From the NCBI GenBank assembly GCA_001940725.1, contig MDVR01000017.1, positions 1-64,000 of the forward strand: 64,000 nucleotides of DNA, written 5' to 3'. The notes below the pieces were generated by a model, which was not told where the DNA came from, did not search any database, and saw nothing but the letters and a program-made list of their open reading frames with translations. Origin of the DNA: Candidatus Heimdallarchaeota archaeon LC_2 (GTDB taxonomy: Archaea; Asgardarchaeota; Heimdallarchaeia; Heimdallarchaeales; Kariarchaeaceae). The stretch's first letter is position 1, and every line of letters begins with the position of its first letter. The position numbers and the translations under genes were made by a program. Below are positions 23,062-33,154 of the stretch, in pieces.

Positions 23062-23778
23062 CTATAGCTCCACCTCTTGCTTCTTATGGAAAAAGAAAGC
23101 AAAAATAATTAGAATTAATCCCAATCCAAATGATAATACAAATGGGACTAATATACTATTACTAGTGAATAATTGTTCACTTCGTAAAACTTTGAATAGA
23201 AATGAGTTTTCTCTCTCATCAATGTTATTAATTAATCCAAATGTTAAAATCACAATAAAAGATGAAAGCTCAGGAAGTGATAAAACCTCCCCCAGTAAGA
23301 CAGAAATTGAAATAATCAATAACGTACTCGATAATGTAAGTAATACAATTTTAAATAAAGTAGACATTGATAAATGCATTCCTCCCATGTAGTTTAAGGT
23401 GAAAATGCCTAAAATAATTCCTAGAATACCAGTTAGATAAAATACTCCAGCAGATCTAATGAAAAATTTATCTCGATTTACCCCTTGTGTTAGAAAATAC
23501 CCATAACTACCATCTTTATTTATCACAGTCCATCTATATGTAATAAAAAATGCACATATAATTGCAAACATCAACTTAGATAAACTGAGAAATGTACTAA
23601 TCGATTCATATTGGTTTTCAATTATTATGGAGGATACATTCGCGTTTGTAGCATCAGTTGATTTTGTCTCAAAGAAATAACCAGTTATCCCAAGAATAAA
23701 TGGAATGAGAATTAAAAGATACTGACTAGGAAATCTAAAAAATAGATAATTTGAACTGGATCTTTCTTTGTACATCAT
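23062..23778 (-). CDS. ABC-2-type exporter permease
   Basis: The 238-residue protein has six predicted membrane helices (about 15-33, 60-78, 105-125, 135-160, 165-185, 210-230) and the size of an ABC-2 permease. It overlaps the ATPase gene by four bases, a strong sign of coupled expression and a shared complex. The segment YRWTVINKDGSYGYFLTQG in the first cytosolic part resembles the coupling region of ABC-2 exporters. The substrate is unknown; exporters of this type move lipids, peptides or drugs. Confidence 0.8.
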   Translation of the reverse strand: MMYKERSSSNYLFFRFPSQYLLILIPFILGITGYFFETKSTDATNANVSSIIIENQYESISTFLSLSKLMFAIICAFFITYRWTVINKDGSYGYFLTQGVNRDKFFIRSAGVFYLTGILGIILGIFTLNYMGGMHLSMSTLFKIVLLTLSSTLLIISISVLLGEVLSLPELSSFIVILTFGLINNIDERENSFLFKVLRSEQLFTSNSILVPFVLSFGLGLILIIFAFFFHKKQEVEL

Positions 23779-24659
23779 CTTAAGAACTCCTCAATGGTAT
23801 TTGCAATTTCATCTATTTCAGTAATGGATGATATGTTATTTCCATCTTCTTCAAATATATCCAGAACCTTCCACATATTTTTGTCTGGCCTAACTTTAAC
23901 TGAAATCCCCCTTAATGTACTTGCAATTTCACTGTAAATACCAGTTGCATCAAACATCTGTTTAAGTCGGGCATTGTTATCTGTTTTTAATTCATAAAAT
24001 AGGATCTTTGCATCTCCTGTATTAATGGATTTTAGTAACTGACCTTCCTTTAACAATATGGTTTCTTTTGCGAAGAGCTGGATTTCATCAATACGATGAG
24101 TCGCGAGTATTAACTTTGCCTTAGTTTGATGAAGATGATTTGTTAGTAATTTTAGTATGTAATCCCTTGATACAATGTCCAAATAATTTGTGGGTTCATC
24201 GAGAATAATTAATTTTGGATTTCCATGAAATATGCTCATCAAAGCGGCTTTCCGTTGTTGACCTGCTGATAAATGTTTTAGTTTCCATTCTCCTTGTAAT
24301 CCAAAATTTGATTGAATATCAATGTTCATTGTTGGTTTACCGTGCCATTGTTCAACTGTTTCCAGCCATTGATCAACTGTTAACTCTGCAGGAAGGAAGG
24401 GTTTTTCTGTTACAACTCTGATTTCACTAGGGTCAAAATTAAGTTCAATCATTCCATTTGTGGGTTTAATCAAACCAAGCATAAGCCTGATAAGTGTTGT
24501 CTTTCCACTCCCGTTAGGACCGAGCAATCCAAGGGCTGAAGTGTTAGTTTCAAAATCAAGATTATCTATGGCAGCAAGATTTCCAAATTGTTTGGTCAAA
24601 TTTGAACAAACTAAATAAGGTTCGTCTGTATCATTTGAATTACTGTAAACCTCCGCCAC
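23775..24659 (-). CDS. ABC transporter ATPase
   Basis: The 294-residue protein is a single nucleotide-binding subunit: Walker A GPNGSGKTT, signature LSAGQQRKA, Walker B LIILDEPTN and switch histidine in ATHR. The C-terminal 90 residues are an extra domain typical of ABC-2 exporters. It is the first gene of the operon with the permease and accessory protein. Its function is to power export of the unknown substrate through the permease. Confidence 0.95.
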   Translation of the reverse strand: MAEVYSNSNDTDEPYLVCSNLTKQFGNLAAIDNLDFETNTSALGLLGPNGSGKTTLIRLMLGLIKPTNGMIELNFDPSEIRVVTEKPFLPAELTVDQWLETVEQWHGKPTMNIDIQSNFGLQGEWKLKHLSAGQQRKAALMSIFHGNPKLIILDEPTNYLDIVSRDYILKLLTNHLHQTKAKLILATHRIDEIQLFAKETILLKEGQLLKSINTGDAKILFYELKTDNNARLKQMFDATGIYSEIASTLRGISVKVRPDKNMWKVLDIFEEDGNNISSITEIDEIANTIEEFLR

Positions 24660-24799
24660 CTTATTATCAGCTCTTAAGTTCTGAAATAATAACTCATATT
24701 AAGGAATTCGGTTTTCCATTGTGCAAATCCTTTCAAAATTATTAATATTCAAAATATGTATATTTTCTGAATTTCAAGCCATGAGATAATAATATTGTC

Positions 24800-27700
24800 C
24801 TATTTTTCTGCTATGATTACGCCATGCTTGTATGCCAATAGTATTAATCTTGCAATCGATTCTGTATTTAATTTCTGATTTTCGTAAAATCTCATGATTT
24901 GTCGTATGGTAAATGACTTAGTTTCGTCGGGGAAGGAATTTTCAAGTTTCTTAAGAAGAGATATGTTAATTTTCAAATTCCGACTGATCGATCGAATTCT
25001 GTTTATTCTGTTTAAATTTCTGTGATTTATTACCAAGTTTCTCAATAATGAAACTTTGAATTCACTCTTTTCGAATATCTCATGAACCTTACCATCCTCA
25101 AGTAAATTACCGTTATTCGAACCAGAGAAATAATTTTGGAATTTTTTCTCAACAATTTGTTGTGCCCTTTGAACTTGTTCTAAAATGATATTTGGAGCTT
25201 TTATTGAAGATATTATTACAATGGTTGAGATTTCACTTTTATGTGAAGTAATTGACATCCCTGATCTTTCAATAGTCTCAAATCCGATTTTTTCGCTCGT
25301 GCCGAACTCATTAAAGAAAGAAGATATTGCAGTAGACATACCAGCAACCAAAGTAGGATTAATATTAAATTGCTCGAATCTTTCTTCATATAACGGAACA
25401 CCTCCTTTATTCATTATAATACACGCCTGAAGACTTAGAATACCTTCAAACTCAGACTTGCCAAATTTTATAGACTCGATAATTGTCCTATATTTTTTAT
25501 TTCTCCTTCGATTTATAACAATATAAACAATTAATCCTACAATACTTAATATTAGCAAAATGAATCCCAATAACGTATATTCTGCTATTAGATCATTTAT
25601 TTGATTTACAGGAGATCCCGTACCTTCGGTTACCTCAGGCAAATCATTTTGATCTAGAAAAACTGATGGACCAGTTCCAAATATACTATTGGAAATTGAA
25701 GCCTTGATAGAATCAATTGATAGAAGATTTTCAGTTTGACCTTTTGCCAAGAATATACTTACTATTCCATTTGCATCACTAATCGCAGATAATGTTAGTT
25801 GTGAAGTAACTCCATTCTGGTAGCTAACCTGAATTTCAAATTCTAATTCCAAACCTTTTACTGCCCCGCTAACAGGCTCAATTTGATTTAAATTCAATTG
25901 ATTCAAACTTAACAGACTATTGTTGAGATCATTTGCGTAAGTTATTCTTGCCGTAATAAAGTATTTTTCACCTTCGACCAGTGTTGGACTTGGTAGTAAT
26001 TCTATTTCATACGTATGTGGTAGAATTTCAACATCAATTATTTTTTCTTGGGATTCAAATCCAGTTCGTGTCAATGTAATAACCCACTGATATTTTCCAG
26101 GAAGGATGCCGGTGTAATCAAAAATTAATTGAAACTCTCCAGTAGACGTCGTCTGAAATATTTGGTAGGTATTTTCTACTTCCTCCCCGTTATCCAATAA
26201 AACAATCTCAACATTTGCATTTGATATTCCAGTATCGTTTATATTTTTCCAAAAGCTGTTTAAAGTCTCTATGTCAGATTCGAACCTCTTACTTGAAATA
26301 ATAATTGTTGGAGCATTTGTCTCAACAATTAAGGGGCTTGTCACTTTCACTGTTATGCTTGTTGTTAGTAAATTACCTGTAACATCATAAATCTCTAACG
26401 TGAAATTATATTTTCCAAATTCCAGAGCATCTAAGTTAAAGGATATCAATTGATTATTATCCCATGATCCAGCTCCTATCGGTTCACCATCTTGATAAAT
26501 AATATACGAATCTGGATTATTATCAAAAACATCAATGATTAATTCATTACCTGTGGAGTTAACAAGGAAATTGATGTCAATAGGTATTTCATTGAAAGTA
26601 GGATAGGTTGCATCTTCCACATTTAAGATTACAGAATTAGATGCTTCATTAAGGGATGTATCCCAAACTATTATTGTAATATTGTAACTTCTTGCTAATA
26701 GTGTATGTACAGGAAATGATATAACATCGAACCATAAACCTGTTTGGACTTGAATACCATTAACATATATTGAATAATTTGCTGGATGGCTATCAAATAC
26801 ATTCCATTCTAAATTCGCTACTTCCATTCCTTCTAGTATCTCTAAATTTTCAGGTACTAAGCTAAATGACGGATTAATCACATCTGAAATAAAAATAATA
26901 ACTGTTGAATTAATATAATTCAGAGAAGCATCATAAACCAGTAAAGTAAGATTGTGAAATCCTCTTTCTAATCCATCAATGTTAACATTTATTGGTAGAA
27001 AATTAGCCCAATTCCCAGTAGCATGAAGGCTATCATTGATTAATAATTTATAATGTGAAAAATCTGTATCATATGCAAACCAAATTGCTTCATTACCTGT
27101 TGAACCTTCATTATAATTAATATTGTTAGGTGTACTTGAAATAAATGGCTCTGTTGTATCAAATACAGAAACAAATACTGAATCTTCAGAAATGTTACCG
27201 AAAACATCTACTACAACAAGAGTAAAATTATGAACACCTATTTCTAAATTATCAACTGATATGACAATTTGATAGTCAGATTCAAAAATTATATTATTTT
27301 TACCATCAATACTATCTATATATACTGTGAAAGTAACATCTTGATCGTCGACGACATTCCAACTTATTATATTTCCCTCTATCCCTTCGGAATAAGAAAA
27401 ATTATCAGGACCATCAATGACAGGTGGGGTTTTAGAGATATCTATCACTGATATATCAATTGAATCAGATATATTATTCAAATTAATATCATATATCGTA
27501 ATAATAAGTGTATAATTCCCTATCTTAAATCCATCTACATTAATATCGATTGAAATTCCTGATATCCAATTTCCGGTAAGAAAATGGGTACCATTTCCAA
27601 AAAATAAAGTGTAATTTAACGAGTTAAAATCACTTCCAATCCACGATATTGAATTACCTATAGAATCTTGGTTGAATATCAAATCTAAAGGTTGATTAAT

Positions 27701-30700
27701 AATTGGTTGAGTAAAATCATTCACTTTTACCCAAACTGAATGAGAATCTGGATTACCAGATTCATCAGCAATAATAATCAAAATAGTGTTATTTCCAATA
27801 GGTAAGTCATCGACATTTATTGTAATTGCTGATGTGTTATTCCATGTACCATTTGTGAATATTAAACCATTTACGTAAATACTATAATTTGAAGGATAAT
27901 TATCATATGCTAACCAATTCAACGTGTGATTTAGTTCACCTTGTTCAAATTCGATATTTTCAGGAATGGTATTTATTTTTGGATTATCATTATCAATTAC
28001 TGTAACTATAATTGTATCAAATATGAAATTATTAGTCGAATCATAAATATAAATGGTATAAGTATATGAGCCTTTTAACAAACCGTCAATGTATTCTGTT
28101 ATTATTATCCCATTGCTCCAATTACTTTGATTAAGTAATACTCCATTTTTGAAGAGACTGTAATTGGTAGGAGAAGAATCTGAAACTTCCCAAAATATTG
28201 AATTTCCTGATGAACCTTCAGAATATATCAAATCATCCGCTGTTGATAAAATTTGAGGAGAATCGGTTACCGTAACAAAAACTGTATCCACTGAAATATT
28301 AGAATCTGTATCATTGATACGTATTGTAAAATTGTATAGTCCTATATCCAAGCCATCAATTGTAACATTTATTGCAATTTGATTAACCCATGAACCATTT
28401 AGAATTAATACTTCATTTCGATAAATTTCATACTTATCATAATTCGAGTCTGAAGCAACCCAAATTAGCTCATTTCCTGAACTATCATTTAAAAATTGGA
28501 TGTCATCGGGAATCTGAATAAAAACGGGACTGTCAGCAACAATCACATGTACATAATCCAAAACAAAATTACCGGATACATCATAAAAAATCATTGTATA
28601 GTTATATTCACCAGATGCTAAACCATCAATGTTTATTGAAATTGGAGCTGAAGAAAACCAATCTCCTAATTGAATTGGACTAGTTTTAAAATATATTATA
28701 TAATTTTGGGGATGATTATCTGTTGCAATCCATTCTAAAGTATTACCAATACTCCCTAATGCATAACTGATATCATCATCAATCGATTGAATTGGAATTT
28801 GAGTTAATACTGGATTCAATGGATCAGATACTATAATTATAATTGTATTTGAAATTTTATTATTCCCATAATCATTGAATACAAATGTGAAATTATAGAC
28901 CCCCTGTAATCTTCCACCCACATTGTAAGTTATCGAAGTTCCTGAGTTCCAATCTCCAAAACCAACAAGACTTCCATTTTGATAAATAAAATAGTTTGCC
29001 GGATGGTTATCTGTAGCTGTCCAACTAACCTGATGAAGATCTGTTATTTCACTATATGATTGATTAGTTGGTGTGTTAGTGAAAAGAGGGATAATTACAT
29101 CAAATACTGAAACCCATAATGTACTTGAGTTATAATTTCCATATAAATCAAATATCTGAATTGTGAAGTTATAAACTGCAGCGGATAATCCATCCACATC
29201 TATTGAAATGTTATTTCCACCAGTCCACGAAAATGTAAGCCCAATTTTAGTACCATTTCTATATAAATCGTATGTACCTTCATGTTTGTCTGTGGCGGTC
29301 CAAATAAGTAGATTACCGATATCACTTTCAATATATCCAATATTTCCAGATTCTAAAATTATGTCTGGAATAGTTTGATCGGAAACAGTAACCGTAATTG
29401 TATCTGAAATTGGATTACCAAACTCATCTGTTGCTATAAGTATAAAATCATAAGTCCCAATTGCGAAATTATCAATATTTATCGTTATTGGACTACCTGA
29501 CAACCAAGTACTAGATTCGACAATAACTGAATTAATTGTGATCTGATAAGTACCAGGATTATTGTCAGTTACTTTCCATGTCAATTCATTACCAGTTGAA
29601 TCCTCGATATAATTTGAAATATCTCCGGGACTTAGAGAAATTATTGGATTTGTAAGATCAAGAACAATAACATATGATCTATATTGGATTTTGTAACCCG
29701 AGGTATCATTAATTACAATTGTATAGTTATATATCCCTAGAGCTAATCCATTCAAACTATAAGTAATATTCTCCAGATTATTCCAAAATCCTGAAGATTG
29801 TTGAATATCATTTTCCCAAATAACGAATTTATCTGGAGAATAAATATCGGGTAATTTTGATGAATTCCAAGTAATTACCTGTCCAGTTGACCCTTCATTT
29901 AGTGTAATATTACCTGGAAGATAAGTGAAAGAAGTAATGAATGGATCATCATCAACTCTTAGTATAACTGAATCTGATCTGAAATTTCCTGTAGTATCAT
30001 AAATAGTCAAAATTAAATCATAAAAACCCGGATTCAAGCCATCAATATTTAGAGTGATGTCGTTATTATCTGTCCATAATCCTGAAGTAACAAATGATCC
30101 ATTTCTGTGTAATTCGTAATAATCCGGATGTAGATCACTTGGAGTCCATGTGACAGTATTTGATTCTGTTGCCTCTGTATAATTTGTATCAAGAGGAATT
30201 GCGATATAAATGGGTAGAGCAGTATCGACAACAATTGCATAAGCTGTATCTACAGCAAAATTACCTGAAGTATCATTCACAACAATTGTGACGTTGTAAA
30301 TTCCTACTGCCAATCCACTCACATCTGCAATTAGGGTACTCGACGAGGTATACGACCCTGAGGCAATCACAACCCCTTCATTATAAATTACATATTTATC
30401 TTCTTGGATTTCATCTGATGCCTTCCAAGTTATCTTTTTTAGTCCTGTTGCACCTTCACTAAAAGTTAGATTATTTGGAGTGGATGTGAAAATCGGTGCA
30501 GTTGTATCTGCATTTGGTGAAATAGGTGGGTTGGTAGAGATTGAAAAAGAATTTAAAGATGAAATATCTTTTATAACTTGGTTTATGACTTCTTTTTTTC
30601 CAATTGCAGGGTTTTTATTTTCTTTAGAAAATTTATTTTTGTCTGAAACACTTGTACTAATAATTTTTACTGATTTAGTTTGCAAAGATGAATTTTGTAA

Positions 30701-30799
30701 TTGGTTATCAAGCTTTTTATTTGATTCAGCCAAAGTTATGACAGATGATAACCCCATAGATATTACTAACGATAGTAATATCATCATCTTAAAATTCAT
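24800..30799 (-). CDS. Giant cell-surface protein with 15 Ig-like repeats and longin/roadblock-like tail
   Basis: The 1999-residue protein has a signal peptide (about 5-24) and 15 tandem domains of about 92 residues (about 105-1488). Each opens with a [SN]E-x-S-x-GN-x-[IL]-x-W anchor and has the NG/YxIYxNG and DxxGN turns of Ig-like or cadherin-like folds. A non-repeat beta region (about 1490-1735) follows, then a membrane helix (about 1742-1764) and RRRNKK, then a cytosolic part of about 235 residues. That part is homologous end to end to the 30954-31658 protein: ILSLQACIIMNKGG, NPTLVAGMSTAISSFF, and ILLAYKHG near the end. Outside it may bind cells or surfaces; inside it may contact small-GTPase systems. 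The latter is inference. Confidence 0.85.
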   Translation of the reverse strand: MNFKMMILLSLVISMGLSSVITLAESNKKLDNQLQNSSLQTKSVKIISTSVSDKNKFSKENKNPAIGKKEVINQVIKDISSLNSFSISTNPPISPNADTTAPIFTSTPNNLTFSEGATGLKKITWKASDEIQEDKYVIYNEGVVIASGSYTSSSTLIADVSGLAVGIYNVTIVVNDTSGNFAVDTAYAIVVDTALPIYIAIPLDTNYTEATESNTVTWTPSDLHPDYYELHRNGSFVTSGLWTDNNDITLNIDGLNPGFYDLILTIYDTTGNFRSDSVILRVDDDPFITSFTYLPGNITLNEGSTGQVITWNSSKLPDIYSPDKFVIWENDIQQSSGFWNNLENITYSLNGLALGIYNYTIVINDTSGYKIQYRSYVIVLDLTNPIISLSPGDISNYIEDSTGNELTWKVTDNNPGTYQITINSVIVESSTWLSGSPITINIDNFAIGTYDFILIATDEFGNPISDTITVTVSDQTIPDIILESGNIGYIESDIGNLLIWTATDKHEGTYDLYRNGTKIGLTFSWTGGNNISIDVDGLSAAVYNFTIQIFDLYGNYNSSTLWVSVFDVIIPLFTNTPTNQSYSEITDLHQVSWTATDNHPANYFIYQNGSLVGFGDWNSGTSITYNVGGRLQGVYNFTFVFNDYGNNKISNTIIIIVSDPLNPVLTQIPIQSIDDDISYALGSIGNTLEWIATDNHPQNYIIYFKTSPIQLGDWFSSAPISINIDGLASGEYNYTMIFYDVSGNFVLDYVHVIVADSPVFIQIPDDIQFLNDSSGNELIWVASDSNYDKYEIYRNEVLILNGSWVNQIAINVTIDGLDIGLYNFTIRINDTDSNISVDTVFVTVTDSPQILSTADDLIYSEGSSGNSIFWEVSDSSPTNYSLFKNGVLLNQSNWSNGIIITEYIDGLLKGSYTYTIYIYDSTNNFIFDTIIVTVIDNDNPKINTIPENIEFEQGELNHTLNWLAYDNYPSNYSIYVNGLIFTNGTWNNTSAITINVDDLPIGNNTILIIIADESGNPDSHSVWVKVNDFTQPIINQPLDLIFNQDSIGNSISWIGSDFNSLNYTLFFGNGTHFLTGNWISGISIDINVDGFKIGNYTLIITIYDINLNNISDSIDISVIDISKTPPVIDGPDNFSYSEGIEGNIISWNVVDDQDVTFTVYIDSIDGKNNIIFESDYQIVISVDNLEIGVHNFTLVVVDVFGNISEDSVFVSVFDTTEPFISSTPNNINYNEGSTGNEAIWFAYDTDFSHYKLLINDSLHATGNWANFLPINVNIDGLERGFHNLTLLVYDASLNYINSTVIIFISDVINPSFSLVPENLEILEGMEVANLEWNVFDSHPANYSIYVNGIQVQTGLWFDVISFPVHTLLARSYNITIIVWDTSLNEASNSVILNVEDATYPTFNEIPIDINFLVNSTGNELIIDVFDNNPDSYIIYQDGEPIGAGSWDNNQLISFNLDALEFGKYNFTLEIYDVTGNLLTTSITVKVTSPLIVETNAPTIIISSKRFESDIETLNSFWKNINDTGISNANVEIVLLDNGEEVENTYQIFQTTSTGEFQLIFDYTGILPGKYQWVITLTRTGFESQEKIIDVEILPHTYEIELLPSPTLVEGEKYFITARITYANDLNNSLLSLNQLNLNQIEPVSGAVKGLELEFEIQVSYQNGVTSQLTLSAISDANGIVSIFLAKGQTENLLSIDSIKASISNSIFGTGPSVFLDQNDLPEVTEGTGSPVNQINDLIAEYTLLGFILLILSIVGLIVYIVINRRRNKKYRTIIESIKFGKSEFEGILSLQACIIMNKGGVPLYEERFEQFNINPTLVAGMSTAISSFFNEFGTSEKIGFETIERSGMSITSHKSEISTIVIISSIKAPNIILEQVQRAQQIVEKKFQNYFSGSNNGNLLEDGKVHEIFEKSEFKVSLLRNLVINHRNLNRINRIRSISRNLKINISLLKKLENSFPDETKSFTIRQIMRFYENQKLNTESIARLILLAYKHGVIIAEK

Positions 30800-30953
30800 T
30801 TTTTGATGTCCTACATAATGAAAATAGCTTCCTACTATTTAAATAATTAAGATATTTCACATATAATTACAAAATATTAATTCAAATATGAGTTGCTGTT
30901 TTTTTAATACTTAAGCTATGAGGATAAAAAATCCGCATTATTAATTTAATGAG

Positions 30954-31658
30954 CTATTGCTTATTTTGTTGATACTGTATTAATTTATGTTTATAAGCTA
31001 AAATAATCAGATTTGAGATGAGTTTATCTTCTAACTTTTTCGATTCAAAATGAGAAACAATTTGATTAAGGGTTACTAAATTTTGTCCTATTGGTAATTG
31101 ATCAAATATTTCTTTTAATGAACCGAGATTAAATCGCAGATTTGGACCTATACTTCTTTCATACCTAACATTTGTAATGCGATCGATATCAAGTAGCAAT
31201 TTTTTCTTGATACCCAATTTAAAATCGGATTCATCAAACGTTTGATAAACAATATCCGGATTTAAAAATTCTCTTGATCGATCTGTACCATCGAATTTCA
31301 CCCTATAGATATCATCTAAACGTTTTTGTGATTTCTGAATCTGACCAATAAGAATCTCTGGGAGGTCATCATCTGAAACAATAATAAAAGATGACAAATT
31401 GGTTTTGAATGATGACATTGTCAACCCTGATTTTTTTAGGGTCTCATATCCATATTTGCCATCTGAACTGAATTCATCCATGTACATTGATAATGCAGAG
31501 GATACACCTGCAACAAGAGTTGGCTCAAAATCAAAAGAATTATCAAATGAGAAACTATCTAATCTATCTTCAAAAACTGGAATACCGGCTTTTGACATAA
31601 TGATAATTGCCTGGATTGATAATAATCCTTCCCCTTCTGATTTTTCGTCTACAGACAT
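30954..31658 (-). CDS. Free-standing homologue of the longin/roadblock-like tail
   Basis: The 234-residue protein matches the cytosolic tail of the neighbouring giant protein along its length. A first part of about 110 residues (ILSxQAxIIM-K-G-P, PTLVAG, SALSMYMDEF, ETLKKSGLTMSSF) is an alpha/beta module like Asgard roadblock/longin-domain proteins that bind GTPases. The second part (about 125-234) is helical and ends NLIILAYKHKLI. It has no membrane segment. The gene precedes the giant gene by 154 bp in the same direction. The two may form a heterodimer, since such domains often pair. Confidence 0.75.
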   Translation of the reverse strand: MSVDEKSEGEGLLSIQAIIIMSKAGIPVFEDRLDSFSFDNSFDFEPTLVAGVSSALSMYMDEFSSDGKYGYETLKKSGLTMSSFKTNLSSFIIVSDDDLPEILIGQIQKSQKRLDDIYRVKFDGTDRSREFLNPDIVYQTFDESDFKLGIKKKLLLDIDRITNVRYERSIGPNLRFNLGSLKEIFDQLPIGQNLVTLNQIVSHFESKKLEDKLISNLIILAYKHKLIQYQQNKQ

Positions 31659-31828
31659 ATTCTTTACAACTATGTTATTATAAATATTAAGTGAGGAAAT
31701 ATATAACTATTCACCTTTCTACAGGTCGATTACGTCATTTTCAAATTTAATTTGTTAAATCAGTCAAATGTCAAATAATAAGCCATTATTACAAAGATTG
31801 AATTCAGTTCTATTATCTTGGAATTTTC

Positions 31829-32365
31829 TTATTTATTTTTTGGCATTCGTAGAAATTTATCTGTCCAAATACCCGCAAGAACAAAAAAATTGGCAAATAT
31901 TAAAGCATAGAAGGCCAAACCAAGTTTTGATACATAATCAACATATTCCAAAGAAAATATTGTATTAAGTGATAAAGTATTAAATTTTAAAATCTCTATC
32001 GCTGCAAATGAAGCACTTCCAATTGCAATTGTGGAGTTTAATCTTACCTTTTCAAATTGTAATGGTCTATTAAAATGATAAATTGATATATTGAATGTTG
32101 TGAATATTATACTCATCAATTCCAATATGAATAATCTCCGACCTGCATCAGGAGCTAATGAATATATATCTAATAAATGCAACCTCACTAATGATTCTCC
32201 TAATAAAATTATTTGTGGGCTAAATAATGCGATAATATAATTCATTACTGCCAAAATAAATGCATATTTTGCATACCGTAAATTCTTCTTTTGGATTTCT
32301 GTAAGAAAATCATCAAACTCATCATTATATTCCGATGAATTGATTGTATCTTCTTGCTGAGACAT
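31829..32365 (-). CDS. Four-pass membrane protein
   Basis: The 178-residue protein has an acidic cytosolic N-terminus (1-28) and about four membrane helices (about 30-50, 73-95, 110-130, 148-168). No named motif is visible. It is 171 bp upstream of the longin-like gene, same strand, perhaps expressed separately. The function is unknown. Confidence 0.6.
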   Translation of the reverse strand: MSQQEDTINSSEYNDEFDDFLTEIQKKNLRYAKYAFILAVMNYIIALFSPQIILLGESLVRLHLLDIYSLAPDAGRRLFILELMSIIFTTFNISIYHFNRPLQFEKVRLNSTIAIGSASFAAIEILKFNTLSLNTIFSLEYVDYVSKLGLAFYALIFANFFVLAGIWTDKFLRMPKNK

Positions 32366-32611
32366 TCGTAATTATACATTATTCTTCTTCATTAATTACG
32401 CCTTCGCTTAGTTTATTATGTAATTGTAAGGAATTAATTAATTTCTAACTTGAAATCACACTTTCTTAATTAATAATCAGATATCTTTTTGCTAGAAATA
32501 AGTTATCAAAACAAAAATATTAAAGATAAAGGTTTGAAAGTGAAAAAATTTGGAATTTCATACTTATCTACAATAATAAGGAATAATTTATTGTCTACCA
32601 ATTAAAAATAA

Positions 32612-32836
32612 ATATATAAAAATTATAAAAGAGCTGTTTCTCCAGTTATAGAGATTGTTTTACTTATTGCTTTTACTGTGGTCGCGGCTAGTGTAGTTTG
32701 GATTATTACTTCTGGGGTGATTGATTCTGATACAACGGAATTAGTACTCGAAAGTTCAAATTTTCGAAAAAGTATATATGAACAAAAAAATCATATAATT
32801 AATATACTTTGTAAAAGAATATTTATTGCCCATTAA
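32612..32836 (+). pseudogene. Type IV pilin/archaellin-like remnant
   Basis: The frame reads KRAVSPVIEIVLLIAFTV and continues through a hydrophobic helix, the class III signal peptide and N-terminal helix of archaeal pilins and adhesin-like proteins. There is no ATG, GTG or TTG in frame upstream of it: a TAA stands at 32609 and the first sense codons are ATA TAT AAA. After the helix only about 40 unrelated residues follow before the stop at 32834. It is therefore probably a decayed gene or one with a rare start. The end overlaps the gap before tatA. Confidence 0.5.
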
Positions 32837-32864
32837 TATTTATAGGGATTTGGAGAATAGAAAA

Positions 32865-33134
32865 ATGGCTGGTTATCAAGAGATATTATTATTGGTAGGA
32901 TTAGCATTACTCTTGTTTGGACCAAATAAACTCCCTGAACTCGCAAGAGCCATGGGAAAGGCAACTACTGAATATAAAAAAGGGATAAAAGAAGCAAAGG
33001 AATCAATTTTTCAAGATGAAGCAGATAATTTTTCGTCTGAAGACAAACAAATAATAAAAGCTGCAAAGGATCTTGGTATTCTAACAGACGGCAGAAGCAT
33101 TGAAGAAATTGCAAGTGATATAGTAAATAGTTAA
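32865..33134 (+). CDS. tatA: Twin-arginine translocase subunit TatA
   Basis: The start ATG at 32865 is preceded by ggag and gives the classic TatA N-terminus. A membrane helix (about 5-20) with the FGPNKLPELARAMGKA hinge and amphipathic helix follows, then an acidic C-terminal tail. The protein has 89 residues. TatA forms the export pore for folded proteins together with TatC, encoded 20 bp downstream. A likely client is the Tat-signal iron-sulfur protein at 42656-43459. Confidence 0.93.
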   Translation: MAGYQEILLLVGLALLLFGPNKLPELARAMGKATTEYKKGIKEAKESIFQDEADNFSSEDKQIIKAAKDLGILTDGRSIEEIASDIVNS

Positions 33135-33154
33135 TTATCCATTCGGAGAGAATA

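Noticed and set aside
29000..30300. Short minus- and plus-strand frames within the giant gene
   Set aside because: They are out-of-frame shadows of the repeat-rich coding sequence.
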